NCBI GenBank assembly: GCA_963674955.2
Contig: CAXXKR010000004.1
Coordinates: 1,054,001 to 1,118,000, forward strand
Length of the DNA stretch: 64,000 nucleotides
Direction of reading: 5' to 3'
Source of the DNA: G963674955 sp963674955
GTDB taxonomy: Bacteria; Desulfobacterota; Desulfovibrionia; Desulfovibrionales; Desulfovibrionaceae
The notes under the pieces: generated by a model
What the model was told of the DNA's origin: nothing
What the model saw: the letters and a program-made list of their open reading frames with translations, nothing else
Databases searched by the model: none
Translations under genes and position numbers: made by a program
In this document: piece after piece, positions 16,719 through 24,667 of the stretch
Layout of the letters: each line of letters starts with the position of its first letter
Position numbering within the stretch: position 1 is the stretch's first letter

Positions 16719-18077
16719 CTATGGCGTGAGCCGCTCCACGGTATGCTCCAGCTGTCTGCCCAGCGGGGTCTGCATGGTTATCTCGCGCTCGACGTTGGTA
16801 ATGCCCTTGAGCACGGTCGAATGCTTGCGTCCCAAGGCTTCGCCAATGTCTTTAAGGGAAAGTTCGGTATGTTTGCGGGCAAGGAAAAAAGCGGTGTTGC
16901 GGGCCAGGACTATCTGTTTCTTGCGGCTCTTGGATTTGAGCTGTTTTCTGGTCAGGTCGTAGCCCTTGCAGATGAATTCGATGATGTGTTCAAGGTCGGG
17001 GCTGGAATGGGCCAGAGCATAGTTGTCCAGCACTTCCCAAGCCAATTCCATGGATACCTTGTGGTTCAGAAGTTTGGCCTTGAGCACAAGATTGTTCAGA
17101 CAGCTTTCCAACTGGCGGATGTCGGTGGTGATGCGCTCGGCCAAAAGGCTGGAGACGCTGTCCGGCACTTCCACGTTCAGGGCCTTTGCCTTGCGTATCA
17201 GAATGCGCTTTCTCGTCTCATAATCGGGCCTGTCGATGACCGCCAGGAACCCGGAGGTGATGCGGGAAATGAGCTGGGAATCCAGTTTGGACAAATCCTT
17301 GGGCAGAAAGGAACTGGTCAGGACGACCTTGCAACCTCTGGCCTGCAGGGCATTGAGCGTGCCCAGAAGCTCATCCTGCATCTTTTCCTTGCCCTGAAAA
17401 AAATGCACGTCCTCCAGAAGAAGCACATCCACGGCATCCCTGAACTCGGCCTTGAAACGGGGCACTTCCCTGGACTTGATGGCCAGGATCAGCCTGGTGG
17501 CGAATTCCTCGGCCGTGAGGCAGGCGATGGAAAGACGGTCCTTGTTGCTGGCGGCCGTAAGCATGTGGCCGATGGATTGCAAAAGATGCGTCTTGCCCAG
17601 TCCGGGGCCGGAACTGAGAAACAGGCTGTCTGAAGGCAGGGAATCGCGACAAAGTCCCTGAGAGGCGGCGTATGCCAACTCGTTGCAGGGACCGACCACG
17701 AAATCGTTGAAGGTGAAACGCCATTTGGCGCAACGCCTTCCATTGGGAACATGGACAATGGGCAGCCCAAGGGGGCGGGAAGATTCTTCGCCGGAAGGAA
17801 TTCCCTTGCCAGCGACCTCAAGGGATTCTTCCTTTTCGATTTCGGAAGCGACGATCTCGATCTTGGGCTGTACTCCCAGGACCTGGGCGGCGGCCTCTTC
17901 TATGGCCCCGGCCAAACGGTCCCTGACCCAGGAGGCCACGAATTCGTTGGGCGCATGCAGGGTCACCGACCGGCCATTGACCACGGCGCGCAATGGCTTG
18001 ATCCAGACCTTGAATAGCCCGGGGTTTAGGCTCTTTTCGAGCGCCAGGAGTATGTCGTTCCAGCTGTCTTTAAGCAT
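16719..18077 (-). CDS. dnaA: Chromosomal replication initiator DnaA, divergent form
   Basis: A 452-residue DnaA with domain I (1-68), a short linker, an AAA+ domain and domain IV. Walker A is GPGLGKTH (157-164), Walker B is LLLEDVHF (219-226, usual LLIDDIQF), the arginine-finger region SRITSGF and sensor 2 DIRQLE are present. The DNA-binding signature reads LGRKHSTV (415-422) where typical DnaA has GGRDHTTV, so the base-contacting Asp is Lys. The start at 18077 is chosen because MLKDSWNDILLALEKS is a normal domain I start; the frame runs open another 34 codons upstream with unrelated sequence. dnaN is not adjacent, so this may be a second DnaA. Confidence 0.88.
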   Translation of the reverse strand: MLKDSWNDILLALEKSLNPGLFKVWIKPLRAVVNGRSVTLHAPNEFVASWVRDRLAGAIEEAAAQVLGVQPKIEIVASEIEKEESLEVAGKGIPSGEESSRPLGLPIVHVPNGRRCAKWRFTFNDFVVGPCNELAYAASQGLCRDSLPSDSLFLSSGPGLGKTHLLQSIGHMLTAASNKDRLSIACLTAEEFATRLILAIKSREVPRFKAEFRDAVDVLLLEDVHFFQGKEKMQDELLGTLNALQARGCKVVLTSSFLPKDLSKLDSQLISRITSGFLAVIDRPDYETRKRILIRKAKALNVEVPDSVSSLLAERITTDIRQLESCLNNLVLKAKLLNHKVSMELAWEVLDNYALAHSSPDLEHIIEFICKGYDLTRKQLKSKSRKKQIVLARNTAFFLARKHTELSLKDIGEALGRKHSTVLKGITNVEREITMQTPLGRQLEHTVERLTP

Positions 18078-18658
18078 GAGCAATGTGATAGACTGACCGC
18101 CAGCAAATGGGCAACTGTGGTATTCACCACGGACAGCTAGTCCGACAAAAACATTATCTACAAGGCAACACCCTTTCATTAAACATCTTTTCCAAAACCC
18201 TCATTCAGTAAGACATTCTCATCATCGGTTAGCGGCTTAGAGCATTCAAGGCTTGGCAGTTGAGAACGCAAAATCTTTAAACAGTAGTTAAATTATTTTT
18301 CAACACCCACTCAGTCCCGTTTTTAGTAAAAATGACCGATAATTTTATTTATCTCATTTGCACAAAAAATTTCTAGACAATTTTTTGGGAAATCGCCCTA
18401 ATTTTGCAGACACCATAAACATAACATGCTGAAATAAAATTAATAACAGAAAACGAAGAAATCAATTTAAAAAAAAGTTTTACACAGCCAAATCAGTGCC
18501 AAGCCCGGAAGCCCTTTACTGACAGGCACTGGTTGCCTCTTGGATTAGAAACATCTTTTATTTGAAAACCATGAGTATGGATTGCCCCCTTGACAAGGAA
18601 AAACAATCGCTTGAAGCGTCGGCAAAACCCTTTAGTCCTGCCAGGAAGTTCCTGCCTT
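18078..18658. other. AT-rich intergenic region with DnaA-box-like sites
   Basis: About 580 bases without a credible gene, clearly more AT-rich than its surroundings, especially 18280-18480. Sites close to the DnaA box TTATCCACA, all in the same orientation: TTATCTACA (18154-18162), ATTTGCACA (18356-18364) and TTTTACACA (18478-18486). An inverted repeat CAGTGCC/GGCACTG spans 18494-18531. It must hold the dnaA promoter, and a replication-origin or DnaA-titration role is possible. I see no tRNA or clear terminator of thyX here. Confidence 0.5.
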
Positions 18659-19387
18659 TCATTTCTCCAGGGGAGGATACTTGCCGCAAGTGAAGCGGGC
18701 CGATTCCGGACAATATCCCAACTGTTCGCAGCGTGGACCGGCCACAGCGAACAGGGCCGGCAGCTTTTCCTTGCAGATGGCCAGCATCATGTCCGCCACC
18801 CTGCGCACTTCCCACTGGGCGCGGGAACAGCAGCGAAGATGAAAGAAGTGGTGCAGGCTGCGGCAGTTCATGGTTATGACGATCTTGGTCTCCGCGGCCT
18901 GGGGCAATACGAACCGGGCGTCCTCGTTGGCCTTGTTCTTCCTGCCGTTGGCCACGAGTATCCCCTTCAGATCGCGATAGGCGCTGCCGACCTCTTCCAT
19001 GAATGCCTCGAATCTCTCCCTGGCCTCGGGGATGCGGGCAATGGCCGGGGGCATGATGTAGTCCATGTCCGACTCGTCCACATAACGCTGGCTCTGCTGG
19101 GAGTAGGAGGCGATGCGGTGGCGCACGATCTGGTGCGAGCAGGCCCTGGAAACCCCCTCCACGGCAAAGGTGAAGGAGACGTGCTCGATGGGGCTGTCGT
19201 GACCGGACTCCAGTACGTTTTCGACGAACCTGGCCTGATCCTCCATGGGCACCTCGCCCGCAAGAAGCTTGGGCCACATGTCGGCCACGAACCCGGCGTG
19301 ATAGCACTGTCTGAAAGCGGCGTAGATCAATGAAAGGGCATCCGGCGTCATGGCCAGGAACTCGACCCTGGCTTCCTTTTGGGGCAT
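18659..19387 (-). CDS. thyX: FAD-dependent thymidylate synthase
   Basis: ThyX makes dTMP from dUMP using methylene-tetrahydrofolate and NADPH through FAD. The diagnostic motif RHR-x3-Y-x-QQSQRY is at residues 89-102 (RHRIASYSQQSQRY); the active-site NCRSLHHFFHLRCCSRAQWEVR block is also typical. Length 242 is normal. A GGAG seven bases before the ATG supports this start. It sits next to dnaA across an AT-rich gap and is convergent with nothing. Confidence 0.95.
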   Translation of the reverse strand: MPQKEARVEFLAMTPDALSLIYAAFRQCYHAGFVADMWPKLLAGEVPMEDQARFVENVLESGHDSPIEHVSFTFAVEGVSRACSHQIVRHRIASYSQQSQRYVDESDMDYIMPPAIARIPEARERFEAFMEEVGSAYRDLKGILVANGRKNKANEDARFVLPQAAETKIVITMNCRSLHHFFHLRCCSRAQWEVRRVADMMLAICKEKLPALFAVAGPRCEQLGYCPESARFTCGKYPPLEK

Positions 19388-19514
19388 CTCCTAACTCCGT
19401 GGTTTATTGATGTTCAACCAGTCGCTGACCGACTTTCTAAATTATTAGCACCCTTTTGTCATTCCCCGGCCCTGCGGCCTTGACCGCCGGCATGAGCGGA
19501 CTTAGTTTTCGGGC

Positions 19515-19958
19515 ATGAACACGAAAGACCTGGTGGATATTCTCACCGCCTCAATCGCACCTTTTCTGCTTATCTCCGGAACCGGCCTGCTGCTCCTGTC
19601 CATGACCAACAGGCTGGCAAGGCCCCTGGACCTCATCAGGCGGCTGCTCGGCGAGGCTGCAACGGCCCAAGGCAGAACCAGGCGCATGCTGTCCGAGCAG
19701 ATACGCATCCTGCACCACCGCTGCCGATTGATGCGCACGGCCATCGCCCTGGCCGTGGCCTCCATACTTTGCATCAGCGTCATGGTCCTGGTGCTTTTCT
19801 ACAGTTTCCTCTTTGACCTGTCCTCGCCCTTTCTTGTGGAATCGCTTTTCACGGCCAGCCTGATCTGCCTTTTCAGCTCCCTGCTCTTCTTTCTCTGGGA
19901 CATCCGCATCATGCTCAACACGCTGAAAATCGAAATCGACCGCCACCTGGGGGCTTAG
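19515..19958 (+). CDS. DUF2721 family membrane protein
   Basis: A 147-residue small integral membrane protein. Residues 9-31 (ILTASIAPFLLISGTGLLLLSM) followed by TNRLARPLDLIRRL match the DUF2721 signature; two more hydrophobic segments lie at about 72-98 and 103-130. The function of this family is unknown. It stands alone between thyX (divergent) and the shikimate-kinase-like gene (convergent, six bases between stops). Confidence 0.8.
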   Translation: MNTKDLVDILTASIAPFLLISGTGLLLLSMTNRLARPLDLIRRLLGEAATAQGRTRRMLSEQIRILHHRCRLMRTAIALAVASILCISVMVLVLFYSFLFDLSSPFLVESLFTASLICLFSSLLFFLWDIRIMLNTLKIEIDRHLGA

Positions 19959-19964
19959 CCCGGA

Positions 19965-20489
19965 TCACCTCCCGGCCAGCCCTATTCTTTCCAGCGCGTC
20001 CTTCAGCACCTGATCCAAGGGCTTGGCGCCCTGCAATACGAAATGGACCGAGGACATGAGCACTGGTTCCCGTGCTTCGTACAGATCGGACATAAGGGGC
20101 CGTCCCGTTTCCGGGTCCGAATCCATGCCCGGCACACGCCCGGCCAGGGTGGTAAAATCCACCATCAGATAAAAGCCCATGCCCTGCTCCCTTACGATCT
20201 CCTGGATTTCGCTTGAGAGTTCAAGGCCGTTTACGGCCACCACCTGCTTGCCCTTGGCTGCCAGTGAGGCCAGTTCCGAATGGTCCCCGCCGCCGAACTC
20301 GCTGAACTCCAGTCCAAGGCGCTCGGCCAGGGCCGCGCCAAGGCTGCTCTTCCCGGAACCGGGCAGGCCCAGGATAAAAACGTTGCCGGTTTCAAACCCC
20401 GCGGATTTGAAGTCGCTGGCCTTGCGTTTTCTTAGAACCTGTTTCCGGTCCATGTCCTGAACCTGAATCCTCTTGCGAATGAAAGTCAT
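19965..20489 (-). CDS. Degenerate shikimate kinase-like P-loop protein
   Basis: A 174-residue P-loop protein. Walker A is GLPGSGKS (41-48), followed by LGAALAERLGLEF as in shikimate kinase, and the C-terminal RPLMSDLYEAREPVLMSSVHFVLQG resembles the shikimate-kinase lid and adenine-binding region. The shikimate-binding residues of AroK, the Asp-x-Asp after the first helix and the GGG loop, are not recognisable (FSEFGGGDHSE and VVAVNGLEL instead). It is probably not a working shikimate kinase. The start at 20489 has GGGAG about ten bases upstream; an extra 15 codons upstream look non-coding. It is convergent with the DUF2721 gene. Confidence 0.65.
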   Translation of the reverse strand: MTFIRKRIQVQDMDRKQVLRKRKASDFKSAGFETGNVFILGLPGSGKSSLGAALAERLGLEFSEFGGGDHSELASLAAKGKQVVAVNGLELSSEIQEIVREQGMGFYLMVDFTTLAGRVPGMDSDPETGRPLMSDLYEAREPVLMSSVHFVLQGAKPLDQVLKDALERIGLAGR

Positions 20490-20581
20490 ATACCCATGCT
20501 CCCTCTTGATTTTAACGGGCAATTGCCCGGACACATTGAAATTCTGTTAAATTGCCGTCCACCGGCTCCAAAACCCCGACC

Positions 20582-20626
20582 AAATCACTACAGTGATTTT
20601 AGCTTCAGGCGGAATCCTTATATAAA
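20582..20626 (+). promoter_or_regulatory. Palindromic operator-like site and putative -10 box
   Basis: AAATCACT-AC-AGTGATTT (20582-20599) is a perfect inverted repeat with a two-base spacer, the form of a dimeric repressor site. TATAAA (20621-20626) downstream is a 5/6 match to a -10 box; the 17-base-distant -35 (TTTAGC) is poor, which suits regulated or activated transcription of the AsmA-like gene. Confidence 0.45.
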
Positions 20627-20650
20627 GGTGGTCGGCCCAAGACTCAAGGG

Positions 20651-20710
20651 CGGACATCCCCATGTCCGGCAGGGAGTTGTCCCGAACCCTTGCAGGTCCG
20701 GGACAACTCC
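20651..20710 (+). other. Two tandem perfect hairpins in a 5' leader
   Basis: First hairpin: CGGACAT, loop CCCC, ATGTCCG (20651-20668). Second: GGAGTTGTCCCG, 14-base loop, CGGGACAACTCC (20673-20710), a perfect 12-pair stem followed only by TTT. They lie between a putative promoter and the AsmA-like gene, so they could be an attenuator, an mRNA stabiliser or a small RNA. Confidence 0.6.
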
Positions 20711-20758
20711 TTTATGTTTGCCAAGATAAATCAAATCAATATCCAGGAGAAATCGATC

Positions 20759-21538
20759 ATGAAAAAATGGTTGCTCATAGGTGTCGGCGCCGTAGTTCTC
20801 ATCATCATCACTTTGCTGATAGTCGGTCTTTCCAATCTCGGCCCCATCATTAAGAAGGCCGTGGAGACCGTCGGACCCAAGATGACCAAAACCGAGGTCA
20901 AACTGGCCGATGTGGGCATCTCCATCTTCTCGGGCGAGGCCAAACTCAAGGGATTTGTCCTCGGCAACCCCAAGGGATTCAAGACCCCCACGGCCATGAA
21001 GGTCGGTTCGGTGTACGTGGACATAGACGAGGCCTCCCTGACCAAGGACGTGATCGTCATCGACAAGATCGAAATCTCTTCGCCTCGGATAACCTACGAG
21101 ACCAAGGGGAAGACCGACAACTTCAAGACCATCCAGAACAACGTCACCAAGTCTTCCGGAGCAACCAAAGAAGCGGCCAAATCCGGAGACTCCTCCGGAG
21201 AGGGCGGCAAGGAAAAGAAGCTCATCATTAATCGCGTCGTCGTCACGGACGGCGAGATCACCCTTGCGGGAGGACTTCTGGGAGAAGGTGTGACCCTGCC
21301 CCTGCCTGACATCGAACTCACCGACATCGGCAAGGACAAAGGCGGAGCCTCTCCGGCCGAGGCTTTTTCCCAGATCTTCGGCTCCCTGGCCGACGGCATC
21401 GGCAGCGCCGTCACTTCCGGCCTCGACCTGCTCAAGGACGGCGCCGAGGCACTCCAGGAAGGCGTTGAAGGCGCAGGCAAGGAAGTCGAGGAAGGCGCCG
21501 AGTCCTTGACCAAAGGCGTGAAGAGTTTGTTTGAGTAG
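20759..21538 (+). CDS. AsmA-like membrane-anchored periplasmic protein
   Basis: A 259-residue protein with one N-terminal transmembrane helix (residues 5-27, LLIGVGAVVLIIITLLIVGL) and a mostly periplasmic body. The pattern of a signal anchor, then VGISIFSGEAKLKGFVLGNPKGF and a repeated beta-rich VDIDEASLTKDVIVIDKIEIS, is typical of AsmA/DUF748-like proteins involved in envelope lipid handling. The C-terminus (about 205-259) is a glycine/glutamate-rich amphipathic repeat (GAEALQEGVEGAGKEVEEGAE). I start at the ATG at 20759 (AGGAGA nine bases upstream) because the longer reading has no Shine-Dalgarno. A strong terminator follows. Confidence 0.75.
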   Translation: MKKWLLIGVGAVVLIIITLLIVGLSNLGPIIKKAVETVGPKMTKTEVKLADVGISIFSGEAKLKGFVLGNPKGFKTPTAMKVGSVYVDIDEASLTKDVIVIDKIEISSPRITYETKGKTDNFKTIQNNVTKSSGATKEAAKSGDSSGEGGKEKKLIINRVVVTDGEITLAGGLLGEGVTLPLPDIELTDIGKDKGGASPAEAFSQIFGSLADGIGSAVTSGLDLLKDGAEALQEGVEGAGKEVEEGAESLTKGVKSLFE

Positions 21539-21564
21539 TCCGCACAAATCATACCGAAACGGCA

Positions 21565-21599
21565 AGGTCGCGTTCAATTGAGCGCGGCCTTTTTCTTTT
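21565..21599 (+). terminator. Rho-independent terminator after the AsmA-like gene
   Basis: AGGTCGCG and CGCGGCCT form an eight-pair stem (one G-U) around TTCAATTGAG, followed by TTTTCTTTT. It lies 26 bases after the stop. Confidence 0.88.
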
Positions 21600-21702
21600 C
21601 ACTCAATCAGCCGCAACTGATTTCTTGAAAATCAAGACACCACAAGGCGTTCACATCGCCAACCGCACGAATATTTATTCGCAAAAAAACAAAGGGCTTT
21701 CC

Positions 21703-21729
21703 TAAAGTTTTAACCGGGCCAGCCGATCA
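21703..21729 (+). promoter_or_regulatory. Sigma-28 (FliA) promoter of flagellin
   Basis: TAAAGTTT (21703-21710), exactly 11 bases, then GCCGATCA (21722-21729). This matches the sigma-28 consensus TAAAGTTT-N11-GCCGATAA at 15 of 16 positions. It lies about 100 bases before fliC. Confidence 0.9.
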
Positions 21730-21829
21730 GGACTATAACAAAGGACGGATTGCGTCGGAGGCCTATGCGCCCTCAGGACGAATCCATAAACATCAGGCAC
21801 GGATGCCGTAACGATTCAAGGAGGAAGAC

Positions 21830-22759
21830 ATGTCCCTCATTATTAACCACAACTTGATGGCCATGAACGTGTCCAGAAACCTGGGCAGGGCTTATTCGTC
21901 ATTGGCTCAATCCACAAGGCGCTTGTCCTCGGGACTGCGCGTGGACAACGCTGCTGACGACGCCGCCGGTCTGGCAGTTCGCGAGCTCATGCGTGCGGAA
22001 GTAACTTCTCTGCAACAGGGCATTCGCAACGCCAACGACGCCATTTCCCTCATCCAGACGGCTGACGGCGCTCTCAGCGTTATCGACGAAAAGCTGATCC
22101 GCATGAAGGAACTGGCGCAGCAGGCCGCCACGGGTACCTACAGTTCAGACCAGCGTCTGATCATCGACTCCGAGTATCAGGCCATGGCTTCGGAAATCAC
22201 CCGTATCGCCAACGCCACGGACTTCAACGGAGTTTATCTGCTCAACGGCGCCCTGGCTGCAAGCGGCGGCAACATGAACGCTCACAACGGACACGGCCTC
22301 AAGGCCAGCGGTCCGCTGAAGGTTCACTTCGGCACAGGCAACGACTCGGCCGAGGACTACTACTACGTGTCCATCGGCACCTCCACGGCTTCGGCCCTTG
22401 GCCTCGGCCATGACGCCGCCACCAAGACCGGAACCGGGGAAGCCGCTGTTGCCGGACAGAGCATTTCCACACAGTCCCTGGCCCAGGCCACACTGGACGC
22501 CATCGGCAACGCCATTGTCTCCAAGGACAAGATTCGCGCCAACCTCGGCGCCCTGCAAAACAGGCTGGAAAACACCATTACCAACCTGAGCATCCAGGCC
22601 GAGAACACGCAGGCCGCCGAATCCCGCATCTCCGACGTGGACGTGGCAACCGAAATGACCGAATTCGTGCGTCAGCAGATTCTGACCCAGGCCGCAGTGG
22701 CCATGCTGGCCCAGGCCAACTCCCTGCCGAGGATGGCCCTGCAGCTCATCGGCGGCTAG
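21830..22759 (+). CDS. fliC: Flagellin
   Basis: The filament subunit, exported by the flagellar type III system. Conserved N-terminal D0/D1 (MSLIINHNLMAMNVSRNL, LSSGLRVDNAADDAAGLAV) and C-terminal D1/D0 (LGALQNRLENTI, ESRISDVDVATEM, ILTQAAVAMLAQANSLP) regions flank a short variable middle (about 145-215) that contains HNGHG and an EDYYYV stretch. At 309 residues it is a small flagellin. AGGAGG precedes the start; a sigma-28 promoter and a very stable terminator bracket it, so it is transcribed on its own. Confidence 0.96.
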   Translation: MSLIINHNLMAMNVSRNLGRAYSSLAQSTRRLSSGLRVDNAADDAAGLAVRELMRAEVTSLQQGIRNANDAISLIQTADGALSVIDEKLIRMKELAQQAATGTYSSDQRLIIDSEYQAMASEITRIANATDFNGVYLLNGALAASGGNMNAHNGHGLKASGPLKVHFGTGNDSAEDYYYVSIGTSTASALGLGHDAATKTGTGEAAVAGQSISTQSLAQATLDAIGNAIVSKDKIRANLGALQNRLENTITNLSIQAENTQAAESRISDVDVATEMTEFVRQQILTQAAVAMLAQANSLPRMALQLIGG

Positions 22760-22792
22760 TAAACGAACAGAAACGAACAAAACTGATCAACC

Positions 22793-22830
22793 GGGAAAGC
22801 CGGACCGGCGGTTGCCGGTCCGGCTTTCCC
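22793..22830 (+). terminator. Very stable terminator after fliC
   Basis: A perfect 17-pair stem, GGGAAAGCCGGACCGGC against its complement, with a GGTT tetraloop. The following T run is weak (ACTTTC), so it may also stabilise the abundant flagellin mRNA. Confidence 0.8.
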
Positions 22831-22837
22831 ACTTTCA

Positions 22838-22853
22838 TGGCACCAGCCTTGCA
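22838..22853 (+). promoter_or_regulatory. Sigma-54 promoter of fliD
   Basis: TGGCAC (22838-22843), five bases, TTGCA (22849-22853): a full match to the -24/-12 consensus of RpoN. It lies just after the fliC terminator and 53 bases before fliD. Confidence 0.85.
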
Positions 22854-22906
22854 GACATTATGAGCGAACAGCTACGCGGAAAAAATTTCCTGCCAAGGAC
22901 TAGACC

Positions 22907-24640
22907 ATGAGCACATATACATCAGGAGCAATTTCCTTCACAGGACTTGGAAGCGGTACGGACTTCGACACACTGATCGAAGGATTGGTAGAAGTTGAAA
23001 AGACCCATACCTACCGCCTCGAGAGCTGGCGAAATACCTGGGATTTGAAAGTAGAGGCCTTTAAGGCCCTGAACACAAAGCTTTTGTCCCTCCAGACCAC
23101 CCTTGAAGGCATGGACTCCATGAACGAGTTCCTGTCAAAAAGCGCTTCCAGTTCCGACTCCACGCTGCTTACCGCCACACCGGACAGCGATGCAAGCGAG
23201 GGAACCTATAGCATAGAAATCAACCAGCTGGCCCAAAACAAAGTCATGGTCAACGACAACGGATTCAGCGCTATCACTAATTCGGTGAATTCCTCGGGCG
23301 GAGCGCTCGTCCTGGAGTACGAATACAAGGGCACGGACTACCAGATTTCCGTTGCCGACGGCACGACCCTGGACGGCCTGAAAAACCTAATCAACAACGA
23401 CCCGGACAACCCCGGAGTGAGGGCCTCAATCATTTCGGACGGTTCCAGCTATTTCATGCAGCTCAAAGGCATGGATCTCGGAGTGGAATCATCTCTAATC
23501 ATCGAAGCGGGTACTACCCTGACAAATTGGGACGCAGGAAACTGGACGACGACGCAGACAAACCAGAACTCGCAAATCAAGGTGGACGGCTGGCCCACTG
23601 GCGCAGGCAGTTGGATAAGCAACGCCAGCAACACCGTGACCAACGTCATTGAGGGCTTGACCCTGAACCTCAAGGACGAGGGTTCATCCCCGCCCACGGA
23701 GGTGACCATCACCGTGGACACGGATACCGAGACCATCAAGGAAAATATCAGAACTTTTGTCGCGCAGATGAACGAGGTGCGTTCAGCCATACAGACCCTG
23801 ACTGAAGTGGATGAAAGCTCCGGCAACGTCTCGATGGCTACGGACAGCAGCTTGACCACCGAAACCAGCGGATCGATCCTGACGGGCAACTACGGAATCG
23901 AGTTTATTTCCCAAAACCTGAAGAACATGGTCGCGGACAAGGGGTTGGGCTTTGTCTACTACGACGACTCGACCGGCACAGGCGACCTGTATTCAGCGCT
24001 TTCCCACATTGGTATAATGACGGATGCGGAACAAGGTTCCGCCACATACGGACTTCTGAAAATTGACGAAGACGCGCTGGACGATGCCTTGGACGATCAC
24101 CCGGATTTGGTCGCACAACTTTTTTCCGGGCAGTATGTCGGCAGCTCGGACAACGGTGACCTGTCCTACTACTCCTGCATTGAAGGAACTACAAAGGCCG
24201 GAACCTACGAGGTCGAAGTAACTGTTTCCGGCGGGGCCATCACCAGCGCGACCATCAACGGCCATGCCGCCACGGTCAGCGGATGGGAAATAACCGGCGC
24301 GGCCGGTACGGATGAAGCGGGTTTAGCCGTTCAGGTGGACAACCATGCGGACGGCAACTATTCAAGCAACGTTTCCCTCAAGCTGGGCAAGATTCCACAA
24401 CTCATTGACCAACTGGAAGATTTAAACAGCACTTCCAGTGGACCCCTGCACATCCTGGAAGAAAACTACCTGGACATCATCGACCAGATCGATGAAAAAA
24501 TCGCCTCCGAAGCCGTTCGCCTTGAAAAAATGGAAAGAACCTTGAAACTCAAATACGCCCGGCTTGAAGCGCTTCTCGGAGAATACGAAAACATCAACAC
24601 CCAGCTGGGCAGCAGCATCAGCCAATTATCCAGTGATTAG
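22907..24640 (+). CDS. fliD: Flagellar hook-associated protein 2 (filament cap)
   Basis: FliD forms the cap at the filament tip that guides flagellin assembly. The N-terminal FliD_N region includes ISFTGLGSGTDFDTLIEGLVEVEKT (about 9-33), and the C-terminal coiled-coil (about 500-570, DIIDQIDEKIASEAVRLEKMERTLK) is typical. Length is 577 residues, larger than the E. coli protein (468), with extra Thr/Ser/Asp-rich domain sequence around 180-260 and 410-480. The sigma-54 promoter upstream places it in an earlier expression class than fliC. fliS follows after 27 bases. Confidence 0.94.
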   Translation: MSTYTSGAISFTGLGSGTDFDTLIEGLVEVEKTHTYRLESWRNTWDLKVEAFKALNTKLLSLQTTLEGMDSMNEFLSKSASSSDSTLLTATPDSDASEGTYSIEINQLAQNKVMVNDNGFSAITNSVNSSGGALVLEYEYKGTDYQISVADGTTLDGLKNLINNDPDNPGVRASIISDGSSYFMQLKGMDLGVESSLIIEAGTTLTNWDAGNWTTTQTNQNSQIKVDGWPTGAGSWISNASNTVTNVIEGLTLNLKDEGSSPPTEVTITVDTDTETIKENIRTFVAQMNEVRSAIQTLTEVDESSGNVSMATDSSLTTETSGSILTGNYGIEFISQNLKNMVADKGLGFVYYDDSTGTGDLYSALSHIGIMTDAEQGSATYGLLKIDEDALDDALDDHPDLVAQLFSGQYVGSSDNGDLSYYSCIEGTTKAGTYEVEVTVSGGAITSATINGHAATVSGWEITGAAGTDEAGLAVQVDNHADGNYSSNVSLKLGKIPQLIDQLEDLNSTSSGPLHILEENYLDIIDQIDEKIASEAVRLEKMERTLKLKYARLEALLGEYENINTQLGSSISQLSSD

Positions 24641-24667
24641 CGATAAAAGAACGGAGGTCATCAACTA

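Noticed and set aside
18078..18179. A 34-codon N-terminal extension of dnaA
   Set aside because: It has no similarity to DnaA domain I and no Shine-Dalgarno; the normal domain I starts at 18077.
18590..19333. A plus-strand frame opposite thyX
   Set aside because: thyX has its full RHR-x3-Y-x-QQSQRY motif; the opposite frame is a shadow.
22241..22480. Histidine and tyrosine stretches in flagellin as a special metal site
   Set aside because: The variable middle of flagellins is highly diverse; HNGHG alone is too little evidence.
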